The notes: a model not told the origin generated them from the sequence alone. DNA of 35,519 nt from an uncultured Clostridia bacterium (GCA_947307365.1 CAMZIY010000009.1:1-35519); one strand, 5' to 3'. Shown: positions 1-8,084, counted from the stretch's first letter. Numbers and translations: made by a program.

Positions 1-7
1 GTCCATA

Positions 8-760
8 TCAATACAGCACCTTGCTCAGAAATTCCTTCGTCCTGGGGTTCTGGGGGTTGTTCATGATATCGTCCGGTTTCCCGGACTCCGCGATGATCCC
101 CCCGTCCATGAAGAGGATCCGGTCCGATACCTCCCGGGCAAAGCCCATCTCATGGGTGACGATGACAGAGGTCATGCCGCTTTTCACCAACGCCTTGATG
201 ACGTCCAGCACCTCGCCCACCATCTCCGGATCCAGTGCGGAGGTGGGTTCGTCGAAGAGCATCACATCCGGCTCCATAGCCAGAGCCCGGACGATGGCCA
301 GACGCTGCTTCTGCCCGCCGGAGAGACGGCTGGGGTGCTCGTCCTTCTTGTCCAGCAGTCCAACCCGGTTCAGCAGGGATTCCGCCTGTTCGTCCGCTTC
401 CGCCTGGGTGCGCTTGCCCAGGAGGACGGGAGCCAGGGTGATGTTTTTCATGACGGAGAGGTGAGGAAAGACGTTGAAATGCTGGAACACCATGCCCATC
501 TTCTGCCTGTGGAGATTGATATCCACCTTTTCCCCGGTGATCTCCACGCCCTCAAAAAAGATCTTGCCGCTCTCCGGCCGCTCCAGCAGGTTCAGACAGC
601 GGAGGAAGGTGCTCTTGCCGCCGCCGCTGGGGCCGATGATGGACACCACTTCGCCCTTGGCGATATGTTCGGTGACTCCCCTCAGCACGTGCAGGGTCTC
701 CTTGCCCTTGATGGTGAAGCTCTTGTGGAGGTCGACGGTCTCGATCAGATTCTCAGTCAT
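8..760 (-). CDS. Polar amino acid ABC transporter, ATP-binding protein (GlnQ/ArtP type)
   Basis: This is the cytoplasmic ATPase that powers uptake of a polar amino acid through the permease encoded just upstream. The 250-residue product has all ABC motifs in order: Walker [10 protein letters not shown] near residue 43, signature LSGGQKQR near 146, Walker [14 protein letters not shown] near 165 and the switch histidine in VTHEMGF near 203. The length is normal for the family. Its start overlaps the permease end by 8 bases, which implies translational coupling, and it is the last gene of a three-gene operon. Substrate is not set by the ATPase. The ARG-box-like sites upstream of the operon favour arginine or a related basic amino acid (inference). 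Family call is certain; substrate is not. Confidence 0.96.
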   Translation of the reverse strand: MTENLIETVDLHKSFTIKGKETLHVLRGVTEHIAKGEVVSIIGPSGGGKSTFLRCLNLLERPESGKIFFEGVEITGEKVDINLHRQKMGMVFQHFNVFPHLSVMKNITLAPVLLGKRTQAEADEQAESLLNRVGLLDKKDEHPSRLSGGQKQRLAIVRALAMEPDVMLFDEPTSALDPEMVGEVLDVIKALVKSGMTSVIVTHEMGFAREVSDRILFMDGGIIAESGKPDDIMNNPQNPRTKEFLSKVLY

Positions 761-1424
761 TGGCCTTCAGCCTCCTCTCGAACACGCCCAGCAGCTTGCT
801 GAGGATAAAGGTGATCACGAAGTAGATCACGCCCACGATCATCATGCATTCCATGGCCAGGAAAGTGTTGCCCCGGACCTTCAGGCAGGCGGTCATCAGC
901 TCACCCACGAAGAAGGTGGAAGCCAGGGAGGTTTCCTTGATGATGGTGATGAACTCGTTGCCCAGGGCGGGGAGGATGTTCTTGATAGCCTGGGGCAGGA
1001 TGATGAGGAACATGGTCTGCCGGCTGTTCAGCCCCAGGCTTCGGGCCGCCTCCGTCTGCCCTTTGTCCACCGCCTGTATGCCGCTCCGGAAGATCTCCGA
1101 AACATAGCAGCCGGAGTTGATGCACAGGGCGACAGCCACACTGGTGAACTCCGTGACATCGAAGGGAAGGATCTTCGGAACAAGAAAATAACCCACATAT
1201 AGCTGCAGCAGAATAGGCGTGCCCCGGACTATCTCCACAATGGCTATGCAAAGCCAGTTCAGGGGCTTGACGCGTACCGTGCGCCCCAGATATAGCAGCA
1301 TGCCCAGGATCGCGCCGAAGGCAACGGTGAGCAGACTCAGAAGCAAGGTGTAACCGATGCCCTGCACCAGAAATACATACCAGTATTTCTGCATGATTTT
1401 GACGATATTGCTGAAGAAGTCCAA
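753..1424 (-). CDS. Polar amino acid ABC transporter, permease (HisM/GlnP type)
   Basis: This integral membrane protein forms the translocation channel of the amino acid importer. It has 223 residues with about five hydrophobic segments and the cytoplasmic EAA loop that docks the ATPase ([15 protein letters not shown] around residue 130). The chosen start is a TTG codon: the bases read GGAGGT, a 7-base spacer, then TTG GAC TTC, and no in-frame ATG is as well placed. The gene lies 93 bases after the binding protein and overlaps the ATPase gene. Only one permease gene is present, so the channel is probably a homodimer. A rare start codon and an upstream hairpin would keep its expression below that of the binding protein. 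Confidence 0.95.
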   Translation of the reverse strand: MDFFSNIVKIMQKYWYVFLVQGIGYTLLLSLLTVAFGAILGMLLYLGRTVRVKPLNWLCIAIVEIVRGTPILLQLYVGYFLVPKILPFDVTEFTSVAVALCINSGCYVSEIFRSGIQAVDKGQTEAARSLGLNSRQTMFLIILPQAIKNILPALGNEFITIIKETSLASTFFVGELMTACLKVRGNTFLAMECMMIVGVIYFVITFILSKLLGVFERRLKAND

Positions 1425-1465
1425 GGTACCGACCTCCGGAACTCAAATTTGCCGGGATATGGATT

Positions 1466-1497
1466 TCCCCGGCGGGCCGATAAAGGCCCGACGGGGA
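1466..1497 (-). other. Intergenic mRNA hairpin between binding protein and permease
   Basis: An inverted repeat with inner arms CGGGCC/GGCCCG around a 6-base loop and outer arms TCCCC/GGGGA, separated by a 2x2 internal loop, sits in the 93-base gap after the binding-protein stop. There is no T-tract, so it is not a classic terminator. In ABC operons such hairpins commonly protect the upstream binding-protein mRNA from 3' decay and give excess binding protein over permease. That role is inferred from position. Confidence 0.6.
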
Positions 1498-1517
1498 GGA
1501 TGTACGAATGATATGCG

Positions 1518-2372
1518 TCAGCCGGCCACGTTGCCCTGGTCGTCGTAACCGATCTCGGCGGCGGTATCGATGCCGGCAAGCGTTTCGGCCTCGGTGTACC
1601 ACTGACCGTAGAGACCGGCGGCATAGGCCTTGGCCAGGATCTCATTCACTTGTTTGGTGAGTTCATCAGCGCCCTTTTTCAGCATGATGACGTTGTTCTC
1701 GGCGGACTCGTCCACCTCAAAATCGAAGCCGGTGAAGGCCAGACCGTCATTGTTGGCGATGATGGCTTTGCCGTTGCCGTTGGCCACGGCCAAAGCGTCG
1801 ATGTTGCCGTTCCGCAGCGCTTCCACGGCGGTGCCGATATCGGAGAATTCCTTGATGGTGACGGTATCCGGCAGCTGTTCGTTGCAGAGGTTCATCTGCA
1901 GGGAGGCAGTCTGGGCGCCCACGGTCTTGCCCGCGAAATCTTCCGCCTTGGTCCATTTGCCCTCGTTTTCCTTGATGGTGATGATGGACTGCTCGGTCTC
2001 GTTATCTCCGGCATAATAGTAATCAGAGAGGTTGTAGTTTTCCGCACGCTCGGCGGTGTAGGAGAAGCCGGAGATGGACATGTCCACGGTGCCGGTCTGC
2101 ACGGCGGCCTGGCAGGCGTCAAAGCTCATGGGCTTGATCACCAGCTCACGGCCCATTTCCTGGGCGATGTACTTGGCCAGCGTCACATCGAAGCCGACAT
2201 ACTGGTCCTGGCCCGACTTGGAGGTATCCACAAACTCCATGGGAGCAAAGTCCGGGGAAATGGCGACGGTCAGGGTGGGCTTCCCGGCTTCCTTCTTGGC
2301 GCAGCCGCCAAAGCAGCAAACAGTCAGCAGCAGGGCGGCCAGCAGCAGAGCAACGATCTTCTTCATTGTCAT
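1518..2372 (-). CDS. Polar amino acid ABC transporter, substrate-binding lipoprotein
   Basis: This is the extracellular solute-binding component (SBP family 3) that hands an amino acid to the permease. The N-terminus is a lipoprotein signal: MTMKKIV, a Leu/Ala-rich core, then FGGC as lipobox with the lipidated Cys near residue 25. The mature part has the family hallmarks TVAISPDFAPMEF, VGFDVTLAKYIAQEMG and DMSISGFSYTAER. The ORF track starts 21 codons earlier, but AAGGAAG lies 7 bases before the ATG used here, so I chose 2372; a second ATG two codons on is also possible. Length (284 aa) is normal. It is the first gene of the transporter operon and follows a strong promoter bearing an ARG-box-like palindrome. 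Confidence 0.95.
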   Translation of the reverse strand: MTMKKIVALLLAALLLTVCCFGGCAKKEAGKPTLTVAISPDFAPMEFVDTSKSGQDQYVGFDVTLAKYIAQEMGRELVIKPMSFDACQAAVQTGTVDMSISGFSYTAERAENYNLSDYYYAGDNETEQSIITIKENEGKWTKAEDFAGKTVGAQTASLQMNLCNEQLPDTVTIKEFSDIGTAVEALRNGNIDALAVANGNGKAIIANNDGLAFTGFDFEVDESAENNVIMLKKGADELTKQVNEILAKAYAAGLYGQWYTEAETLAGIDTAAEIGYDDQGNVAG

Positions 2373-2426
2373 ATTCCTTCTTCCTTTATCATTCGATCCT
2401 GTACCGGTCTTTCCGGAACGGAGCCC

Positions 2427-2455
2427 AGTATACACGAATAAATATTCACTGTCAA
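2427..2455 (-). promoter_or_regulatory. Sigma-A promoter of the amino acid ABC operon
   Basis: Reading the minus strand, TTGACA (2455-2450) is followed by a 17-base spacer and TATACT (2432-2427). This is a near-consensus housekeeping promoter about 55 bases upstream of the binding-protein start. The spacer contains an ARG-box-like palindrome, so a bound repressor would occlude RNA polymerase. Confidence 0.85.
2435..2448. promoter_or_regulatory. Putative ArgR/AhrC operator (ARG box 1)
   Basis: The sequence CGAATAAATATTCA fits the ARG-box consensus TGAATwwwwATTCA with one mismatch in the first base. It sits wholly inside the promoter spacer, the expected place for arginine-dependent repression of an arginine importer. 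No argR gene lies in the window, so the regulator is inferred from the consensus alone. Confidence 0.65.
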
Positions 2456-2485
2456 GGGGATATACTGAATTATTTGCGGGATTTA

Positions 2486-2499
2486 TGAATAGTCATTCA
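2486..2499. promoter_or_regulatory. Putative ArgR/AhrC operator (ARG box 2)
   Basis: TGAATAGTCATTCA has both ARG-box arms perfect, with a less A/T-rich centre. It overlaps the stop codon of the SDR gene and lies 51 bp (about five helical turns) from box 1. A half-site TGAAT at 2466-2470 lies between them, about 20 bp from box 2, a spacing typical of tandem ARG boxes. Confidence 0.5.
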
Positions 2500-3276
2500 C
2501 CGAGCCAGGGAATATCCGCCGTCGATAGTGAGCACGGCGCCGGTCATGATGTCGCTGGCGTCGGAGGCCAGATACACTGCCAGAGCGCCGATCTCGATGG
2601 GCTCGCCGTAACGGCCGTAGGGAATGCGTTCCGTCAGCATCTCCTCCACCTCCTTGGGGGCGTTGGAGGAAAGGTTGGAATGGGTGTAGCCCGGGGCGAT
2701 GGCATTCACGTTGATGTGGTAGGGGCCCCACTCCCAGGCTAGGCACTTGGTGAGGCGGTTCAGGCCCGCCTTGGCCACGTTGTAGGGGGTGAAGGAGGGA
2801 ATGTTGCACATCTCGCCGCTGTTGGAGGTGACGTTGATCACCTTGCCCTTGCCCTGGTCCCGCATGTGTTTGCCCACCAGGTAGCAGAGGCGGAAAGCGC
2901 CGTTCAGGTCCACGTCGATGCAGCGGAACCATTCGGTGAGGTCTTCGGGGTAATCCAACACCCCGCCCATGGCAGCGACGCCGCCGTTGTTCACCAGGAT
3001 ATCGATCTTTCCGTAGTCCGCCAGGACGGCGTCCACAGATGCCTTGCAGTTTTCAAAATCAGTGATATCCGTGCGGTAGAAGCGGGCCTTTCCCTCGTAC
3101 TTCGCCAGCTTTTCCAGCGCCTCGGCGGCGCGTTTCTCGTTCCGGCAGAAGATGGCGATGTTTGCGCCTTCCTGGGCCATAGCCTCCGCAATGCCGAAGC
3201 CGATGCCCGTATCTCCGCCGGTGATGATGGCGGTCCTGCCCTTGAGACAGAAGGCGGTATCCATAGAAGTGATCAT
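2497..3276 (-). CDS. SDR-family NAD(P)-dependent oxidoreductase
   Basis: This is a cytoplasmic short-chain dehydrogenase/reductase that interconverts an alcohol and a ketone using NAD(P)H. The 260 residues are a typical length. Visible motifs are the cofactor loop TGGDTGIGFG near residue 17, NNGG near 95, the catalytic Ser in TSNSGEM and YNVAK with the catalytic Tyr and Lys near 160, and a C-terminal DIMTGAVLTIDGGYS. The pattern resembles gluconate 5-dehydrogenase/2-deoxygluconate dehydrogenase-like SDRs, but the substrate cannot be read. The start at 3276 is supported by GGAAGGGAG upstream; a second ATG four codons later is possible. It has its own promoter and precedes the ABC operon without an evident terminator. 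Confidence 0.93.
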   Translation of the reverse strand: MITSMDTAFCLKGRTAIITGGDTGIGFGIAEAMAQEGANIAIFCRNEKRAAEALEKLAKYEGKARFYRTDITDFENCKASVDAVLADYGKIDILVNNGGVAAMGGVLDYPEDLTEWFRCIDVDLNGAFRLCYLVGKHMRDQGKGKVINVTSNSGEMCNIPSFTPYNVAKAGLNRLTKCLAWEWGPYHINVNAIAPGYTHSNLSSNAPKEVEEMLTERIPYGRYGEPIEIGALAVYLASDASDIMTGAVLTIDGGYSLAR

Positions 3277-3313
3277 GAAAACAGGTCTCCCTTCCGAATA
3301 ATAGTCTAGTCGG

Positions 3314-3342
3314 ATTGTATCATTATTCTCTAAAAAACGCAA
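3314..3342 (-). promoter_or_regulatory. Sigma-A promoter of the SDR gene
   Basis: On the minus strand TTGCGT (3342-3337), a 17-base spacer ending in TGA, then TACAAT (3319-3314). The TGn before the -10 box makes an extended -10 element. It lies about 38 bases upstream of the SDR start and diverges from the promoter at 3362-3390. Confidence 0.75.
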
Positions 3343-3361
3343 TCGAAGGGTGAAAAAGCTG

Positions 3362-3390
3362 TGGAAAAAAGCGCGGTGATTTGGTATAAT
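3362..3390 (+). promoter_or_regulatory. Sigma-A promoter of the molybdopterin-subunit gene
   Basis: TGGAAA, 17 bases, then TATAAT preceded by TGG (extended -10). The -35 box is weak but the -10 is perfect. It lies about 70 bases upstream of the ATG at 3460 and is back to back with the SDR promoter in the 183-bp divergent region 3277-3459, which otherwise holds only leaders and ribosome binding sites. Confidence 0.75.
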
Positions 3391-3459
3391 CCAGACTGAA
3401 GGAATCTATGCCGGTTTACCGAAAGGGCAGACCGGGATCGGAATAAGGAGGTCTGCGCT

Positions 3460-5826
3460 ATGCCGGATTATGCAGGCGTAAACGGATTGAGGGAGGAATT
3501 CAAGGTCGTAGGCAAGCCCAATCTGCCCGGTGTGCTTTCCTATGCCGTGGCGACGGGCGTCGCTAAGTTCGGGGCGGACTATGTGAAGCCGGATATGCTC
3601 TATGCCCGCTTCTTACACAGCCCCTACGCCAATGCAAAGATCATAAAGCTGGATACTGCGAAAGCCAGGGCGATCCCCGGGGTGGTGGATATCCTCACCT
3701 GGGAAGACCCGGATATCGCCAATTTCGTCGGCAATGGGGAGCACTGGGGCGCACCCAGGCCCTGGCTGGACAATATCGCGGATATGGAAGGAGCCGAGGT
3801 AGGCTGCATCGTGGTCTGCGAGACGGAGGATCTCTGCGATGAAGCCCTGCGGGCTCTGGAGATCGAATGGGAGATCCTGCCCCACGTGGTGGACATCAAA
3901 AAAGGCGCGGAGCCGGATGCCGCGGTCATCTTCCCCGGCGTCAACACCCCCACCACCTTCGGCCGCCGCGGCGGCGGAGGGCCGGAGCTTCCCCCCAAGC
4001 AGGGGAACGTTTCCCACGCAGGCATGGACGAGGGCGACGCGGACAAGGCCATGGCGGAGAGCGAGTTCACCCTGGAATTCGATATGAATATGCCCTCCTA
4101 CGGCTCCGTGATGCCCAATCTTCCCGGCTCCCTGGGCTGGTGGGAGGATGATCCCTACCACGGCGGCGGACCCAGCCTCCATATCGAAGGCGCCGTTCGC
4201 AACCGGGAGCCCATTGCCCGGTCCTACCATATGCCCATTGAAAAGACGATCCAGGAAGGCCTGTTCATGGGCGGGCGGTACTGCGACTGGGGCCTCCGGC
4301 GCAGCCAGGAGATCACCCCGCTGCTGGCCAAGCGCACCGGCCGGCCCGTGCGCTGCATGAATACCCGGGAGGAGACCTTCGACTTTCTCATGAACCAGCG
4401 TTTCTGCCACGTGAAGGTGGGCTTCGACCATAACGGGGTCATCACCGCCATCATCGATAATTCCCTGGCGGACGCGGGCGTGCGGGGAAGCTCCTCCTTC
4501 GGAACCGCAGGCGACCTGACCTACGGGCCCTATACCTCCATCAAATGCACCAACGTGAAGCAGCGGATGGATATCGTGGATTCCAACCGGGGAATGATGT
4601 ACGTCTCCGGTCAGCACTGCCCCTTCAACTGGGACATCATCAGCATGGCGGAGTATCTGATCGCGGAAAAGCTGGGCCTGGACCCCATCGACGTGGCCAA
4701 GGCGAATCTCCACGGTCCCAAGGAGAAGAACGATACGAACCCGGTGCCCTCTTTTGAGGCCTGCATCGCGGAGGGCCGCAAGCTCATGGACTGGAGCTGG
4801 CACAAGGACGGGGCGAAGCGGCTGCCGGACGGGCGGCTCCACGGAGCCAGCTTCCGGTATCAGCAGTGTCCCCGCCATTCCGGCATGAATTATTCCGTGA
4901 AGCTGGAGCTGCGGGACGGCGTGGTTCATTTTCCCACCCAGGGCCCGCACGTGGGCATCTACGGCGTGGAGTGCAACGCCATGGTGGCGGCTGAGGAGCT
5001 GGGTCTAAAGTACGAAGATATCGCGGTGGATTTCGATTATCGGGAGGCCTTCACTCCCCAGGGCGGCGGTTCGGACGGCGTTACCGCCTCCTCCTGGGTC
5101 ACCAAGGAATGCGCCAATGATTTGAAAAAGCAGATCCTGGAGTCGGCCATCCGCCAGGCGGATAACCCGCCCCCTCCCAGCATGTTTGATTTCGGACGGC
5201 CCAAAAAAGAGAATCCCCTGAAGGGGCGCAAACCCGAGGAACTGGACATCGTGGACGGTCTGGTGTGCCTGAAGGAGGACCACTCCGTCGGCCTGCCCCT
5301 GAAGGAAGCCACCAGCGAGAACCTGTTTGCCACCTTTACCGGGAAGCCTCCCCTGTCCGTCTGGAGCGTCGGCCCCGGCGCCCGGCAGATGGATGCCATG
5401 AACACCGCCTACTGCGAGGTGGCGGTGGATGAGGAGACCGGCGAGGTGGAGATCCTCCGTTTCGGTGTGGTGGCGGATCCGGGTAAAGTGATCCGGCTCA
5501 CCTCTCTGGAGAGCCAGGTGGACCAGGTCATGTACATGAGCCAGGGGTGCCAGCTCCTGGAGGACTTCATCTATGACGAGCACACAGGAGTACGGCTGAA
5601 CTCCAATATGATCGATTATCATAAGCCCACCATGGCGGATGTCCCCCCGGTGGACAAAGCCTTCCTGGAGACCCGGGCCAGCAACGGCGCCTACGGCGGC
5701 AGCGGCATCAGCCACAGCCTGGCCAATACCCACCTGGTGGTCATGGCCATCCACAACGCCATCGGCGTATGGGTGGATCCCCCCGCGACCCCGGATAAGG
5801 TCCTCCAGGCTTTGGGCAAGGGCTGA
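3460..5826 (+). CDS. Orphan xanthine dehydrogenase-family molybdopterin-binding subunit, divergent
   Basis: The 788-residue product has the layout of the large subunit of molybdenum hydroxylases (XdhA/CoxL family). An a/b-hammerhead domain (about residues 10-130, e.g. LYARFLHSPYANAKI) is followed by the two molybdopterin-binding domains (TGRPVRCMNTREE, CNAMVAAEELGLKYEDI, YCEVAVDEETGEVEILRFG). Start at 3460 has AAGGAGG 8 bases upstream. Two normally conserved stretches look altered: the cofactor loop GGGFGGK appears as LFMGGRY, and the C-terminal GxKGxGE, whose Glu is the catalytic base, appears as GAYGGSGIS. No FeS or FAD subunit gene is adjacent. It may be a specialised or inactive homologue. 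Family is clear; activity and substrate are unknown. Confidence 0.85.
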   Translation: MPDYAGVNGLREEFKVVGKPNLPGVLSYAVATGVAKFGADYVKPDMLYARFLHSPYANAKIIKLDTAKARAIPGVVDILTWEDPDIANFVGNGEHWGAPRPWLDNIADMEGAEVGCIVVCETEDLCDEALRALEIEWEILPHVVDIKKGAEPDAAVIFPGVNTPTTFGRRGGGGPELPPKQGNVSHAGMDEGDADKAMAESEFTLEFDMNMPSYGSVMPNLPGSLGWWEDDPYHGGGPSLHIEGAVRNREPIARSYHMPIEKTIQEGLFMGGRYCDWGLRRSQEITPLLAKRTGRPVRCMNTREETFDFLMNQRFCHVKVGFDHNGVITAIIDNSLADAGVRGSSSFGTAGDLTYGPYTSIKCTNVKQRMDIVDSNRGMMYVSGQHCPFNWDIISMAEYLIAEKLGLDPIDVAKANLHGPKEKNDTNPVPSFEACIAEGRKLMDWSWHKDGAKRLPDGRLHGASFRYQQCPRHSGMNYSVKLELRDGVVHFPTQGPHVGIYGVECNAMVAAEELGLKYEDIAVDFDYREAFTPQGGGSDGVTASSWVTKECANDLKKQILESAIRQADNPPPPSMFDFGRPKKENPLKGRKPEELDIVDGLVCLKEDHSVGLPLKEATSENLFATFTGKPPLSVWSVGPGARQMDAMNTAYCEVAVDEETGEVEILRFGVVADPGKVIRLTSLESQVDQVMYMSQGCQLLEDFIYDEHTGVRLNSNMIDYHKPTMADVPPVDKAFLETRASNGAYGGSGISHSLANTHLVVMAIHNAIGVWVDPPATPDKVLQALGKG

Positions 5827-5846
5827 TCGGTACCGAATGAAACCCC

Positions 5847-5870
5847 GAGGCGCGGCAGCAGCCGCGCCTC
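5847..5870 (+). terminator. Perfect GC hairpin after the molybdopterin-subunit gene
   Basis: GAGGCGCGGC, a 4-base loop AGCA, then GCCGCGCCTC: a 10-bp perfect stem 20 bases after the stop codon. No T-tract follows, so it is either a weak or factor-assisted terminator or an mRNA 3'-protecting hairpin ahead of the MATE gene. Confidence 0.5.
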
Positions 5871-5923
5871 GCGCCATATCCTGCCGCGCCCGTAATATGC
5901 GATCCGAACAGGAGTGTTTGCTC

Positions 5924-7321
5924 ATGAAATCATATACCCGGCTTCCCCGGGATGCGGACCCCAAGTTCCTCCGGATCTTCACCAGGGACAAGGCGTTTTA
6001 CCGGACCTTTTTCCCTCTGCTGCTGGTCATCGCCCTGCAGCAGCTGGCCGCCCTGACGGTGAACCTGGTGGACAACCTCATGCTGGGCACCTATTCCGAA
6101 CTGGCCCTCTCCGGCGCCACCTTGGTGAATCAGCTTCAGTTCGTGCTTCAGCAGATCGCTGCGGGGATCGGCATGGGCATCGTGGTGCTGGCCTCCCAGT
6201 ACTGGGGCCAGCGCCGCACAGGACCGATCAAAAAGATCATCTCCATGGGCATGGTCTTCGGGATCGCAGCCGGGCTCGTCTTCTTCATTCTGTCCACATT
6301 CATGCCCAGGACCCTGCTTTCCCTGTTTACGGGAGACGAAGCGGTGATCGAAGAAGGGCTTCGGTATCTGAAGGTCATGCGCTGGACGTATCTGCTCTTT
6401 GCCGTATCCAATACCCTGATGTACGCTCTGCAGAGCGTGGAGACCGCCTTGATCGGCACCATCATGTCTCTCAGCACCATCGTGATCAACGCCTGCCTGA
6501 ATTACTGCCTGATCTACGGCCATTTCGGGGCTCCGGAGCTGGGGGTGACCGGCGCGGCGATCGCGACGCTTACCAGCCGCACGGTGGAGCTGCTGATCAT
6601 TCTGATCTATACGCTGTACATAGACAAAAAGCTGCGGATGAAGCTGCGGGAGATCTTCTCCCTGGACGGGACATATCTCCGGGATTACGTCAAAGTTTCC
6701 ACGCCGGTCATCGTCAGCGGTCTGCTCTGGGGGATCGCCCAGGCGGCCCAGACGGCGGTCCTGGGGCACATCAGCGCCCAGGTCATCGCCGCCAACAGCA
6801 TCGCGGTGACCGTCTCCCAGGTCTTTGCCGTGTTCGGCATGGCCTGCGCCAACGTGGCTTCCGTGGTCACCGGAAAGACCATCGGGGAAGGCCGCCTGGA
6901 TATGGTCCGCTCCTATGCCAAGACCATGCAGGGGATCTTTCTGACCCTGGGAACGATCCTGGGGATCCTGCTGTTCCTGTGCAAGGGGCCCATCGTGGGC
7001 ATTTACCGGATCTCTGCGGAGACCCGATCCCTCTCCCTGCAGTTTCTGACGATCCTCAGCGTCACCACCATCGGTTCCTGTTACGAGTACCCGGTGGAGA
7101 GCGGGATCATCGGCGGGGGAGGGAGCACAAAATATGCCGCCATGACGGACAATCTCTTCATGTGGCTGTTCACCATCCCCTCCGCCGTGCTCAGCGCCTT
7201 CGTCTTTCATTTTCCCCCGGCGGTCACTTACTGCTGTCTGAAGGCGGATCAGCTGCTGAAATGCATCCCCAACAGCATCGTCTGCAACCGCTTCCGCTGG
7301 GTGAAGATCCTTACACGCTGA
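5924..7321 (+). CDS. MATE family efflux transporter
   Basis: This 465-residue inner-membrane protein has about twelve hydrophobic segments arranged as two related halves, matching the MATE (NorM/DinF-like) family of Na+ or H+ coupled exporters of cationic drugs or metabolites. Typical features are LVDNLMLGTYSELALSGATLVNQ in the first half and VTVSQVFAVFGMACANVASVVTGKTIGEGR in the second. The ORF track runs further upstream, but AGGAG lies 9 bases before the ATG at 5924, giving a normal length. It follows the molybdopterin-subunit gene after a hairpin and ends in a strong terminator. The transported compound cannot be deduced. Confidence 0.93.
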   Translation: MKSYTRLPRDADPKFLRIFTRDKAFYRTFFPLLLVIALQQLAALTVNLVDNLMLGTYSELALSGATLVNQLQFVLQQIAAGIGMGIVVLASQYWGQRRTGPIKKIISMGMVFGIAAGLVFFILSTFMPRTLLSLFTGDEAVIEEGLRYLKVMRWTYLLFAVSNTLMYALQSVETALIGTIMSLSTIVINACLNYCLIYGHFGAPELGVTGAAIATLTSRTVELLIILIYTLYIDKKLRMKLREIFSLDGTYLRDYVKVSTPVIVSGLLWGIAQAAQTAVLGHISAQVIAANSIAVTVSQVFAVFGMACANVASVVTGKTIGEGRLDMVRSYAKTMQGIFLTLGTILGILLFLCKGPIVGIYRISAETRSLSLQFLTILSVTTIGSCYEYPVESGIIGGGGSTKYAAMTDNLFMWLFTIPSAVLSAFVFHFPPAVTYCCLKADQLLKCIPNSIVCNRFRWVKILTR

Positions 7322-7336
7322 GCCATGAAACAACGG

Positions 7337-7368
7337 GGCAGCAAGGCATATCGCCTTGCTGCCTTTTT
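7337..7368 (+). terminator. Rho-independent terminator after the MATE gene
   Basis: GGCAGCAAGGC, a 5-base loop ATATC, then GCCTTGCTGCC followed by TTTTT. An 11-bp perfect stem with T-tract, 15 bases after the MATE stop and just before the convergent GNAT gene. Confidence 0.95.
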
Positions 7369-7380
7369 ACAGCGGGTGAT

Positions 7381-7965
7381 TCAGAATCCTGCGTCTTCCC
7401 CATAGCCCAGCGCGGAGACGGGAAGGACGGGCCGGGGCTCCGGACTGTGCTCACCCAGGACTTTATCCATCCAGACCATGTGATACCAGCGGCCGAATTT
7501 GCTGCCGATGTTGGGGAAGCGGGCGATCTCCCGGAAGCCCAGAGCGGCATGAAAACGGATGCTGTCCATGGTCAGATATTCGTCCTCCGGTTCCGGCAAA
7601 GCGATACTGGCCAGCATATCCAGGATCCCCTGAGCCCGGAGGAGCTCTTCCAGCACGGCATAAAGCTGTCTGCCCAGTCCGCGGCGGTGCTGATCCATGC
7701 GGATGTAGATGGAGGTCTCCGCCGCCCAGTCATAGGCGGCCCTCCCTTTAAAGGGAGAAGCGTAGCAATACCCCAGCAGCCGACCGTTTTCCTCCGCAGC
7801 CAGATAGGGATAACGTTGCCGGATCCCCTCGATCCGCCGCCGGAACTCCTCCGGCGACGGCGGTTCATATTCAAAGGTGATGGCCGTATGCCGGACGTAG
7901 GGGGCATAGATCCCCGCCAGTTCTTCGGCGTCCTCCGGCCGGACAAAACGGATATGGGTCGCCAT
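7381..7965 (-). CDS. GNAT N-acetyltransferase, phosphinothricin/methionine-sulfoximine acetyltransferase-like
   Basis: This 194-residue cytoplasmic enzyme transfers acetyl from acetyl-CoA to an amine. It opens with IRFVRPEDAEELAGIYAPYV and TFEYEPPSPEEFRRRI, the signature of the PAT/MnaT subfamily that acetylates phosphinothricin, methionine sulfoximine and related amino acids. The acetyl-CoA loop is seen as DQHRRGLGRQLY near residue 107. The start at 7965 is chosen over the longer ORF because GGAGGAAGGGAG lies 8 bases upstream. It is a monocistronic gene with its own promoter, convergent with the MATE gene. The exact acceptor is unknown. Confidence 0.9.
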   Translation of the reverse strand: MATHIRFVRPEDAEELAGIYAPYVRHTAITFEYEPPSPEEFRRRIEGIRQRYPYLAAEENGRLLGYCYASPFKGRAAYDWAAETSIYIRMDQHRRGLGRQLYAVLEELLRAQGILDMLASIALPEPEDEYLTMDSIRFHAALGFREIARFPNIGSKFGRWYHMVWMDKVLGEHSPEPRPVLPVSALGYGEDAGF

Positions 7966-7998
7966 GCGCGACACTCCCTTCCTCCCGGAATGCACTGC

Positions 7999-8027
7999 AT
8001 TATACGTTTTCCGGAGCCGGAATGCAA
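7999..8027 (-). promoter_or_regulatory. Sigma-A promoter of the GNAT gene
   Basis: On the minus strand TTGCAT (8027-8022), 17 bases, TATAAT (8004-7999), about 34 bases upstream of the start codon. It diverges from the cobT promoter 58 bases away. Confidence 0.8.
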
Positions 8028-8084
8028 TCCCTGAAAGGAATCGCCCCTCCTGCGTGGGCTCCCCGAAGGGGCAATGGCCTTCGG

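Noticed and set aside
3613-4950. 445-aa minus-strand ORF opposite the molybdopterin-subunit gene
   Set aside because: It mirrors a real gene with strong family similarity. High GC creates long open antisense frames; its product is His/Gly/Pro-rich with no recognisable domain.
5914-8034. 706-aa plus-strand ORF spanning the MATE and GNAT genes
   Set aside because: It is a shadow frame running across the MATE gene, a clear terminator and the opposite-strand GNAT gene. The translation is low-complexity Arg/Gly/Pro/His-rich.
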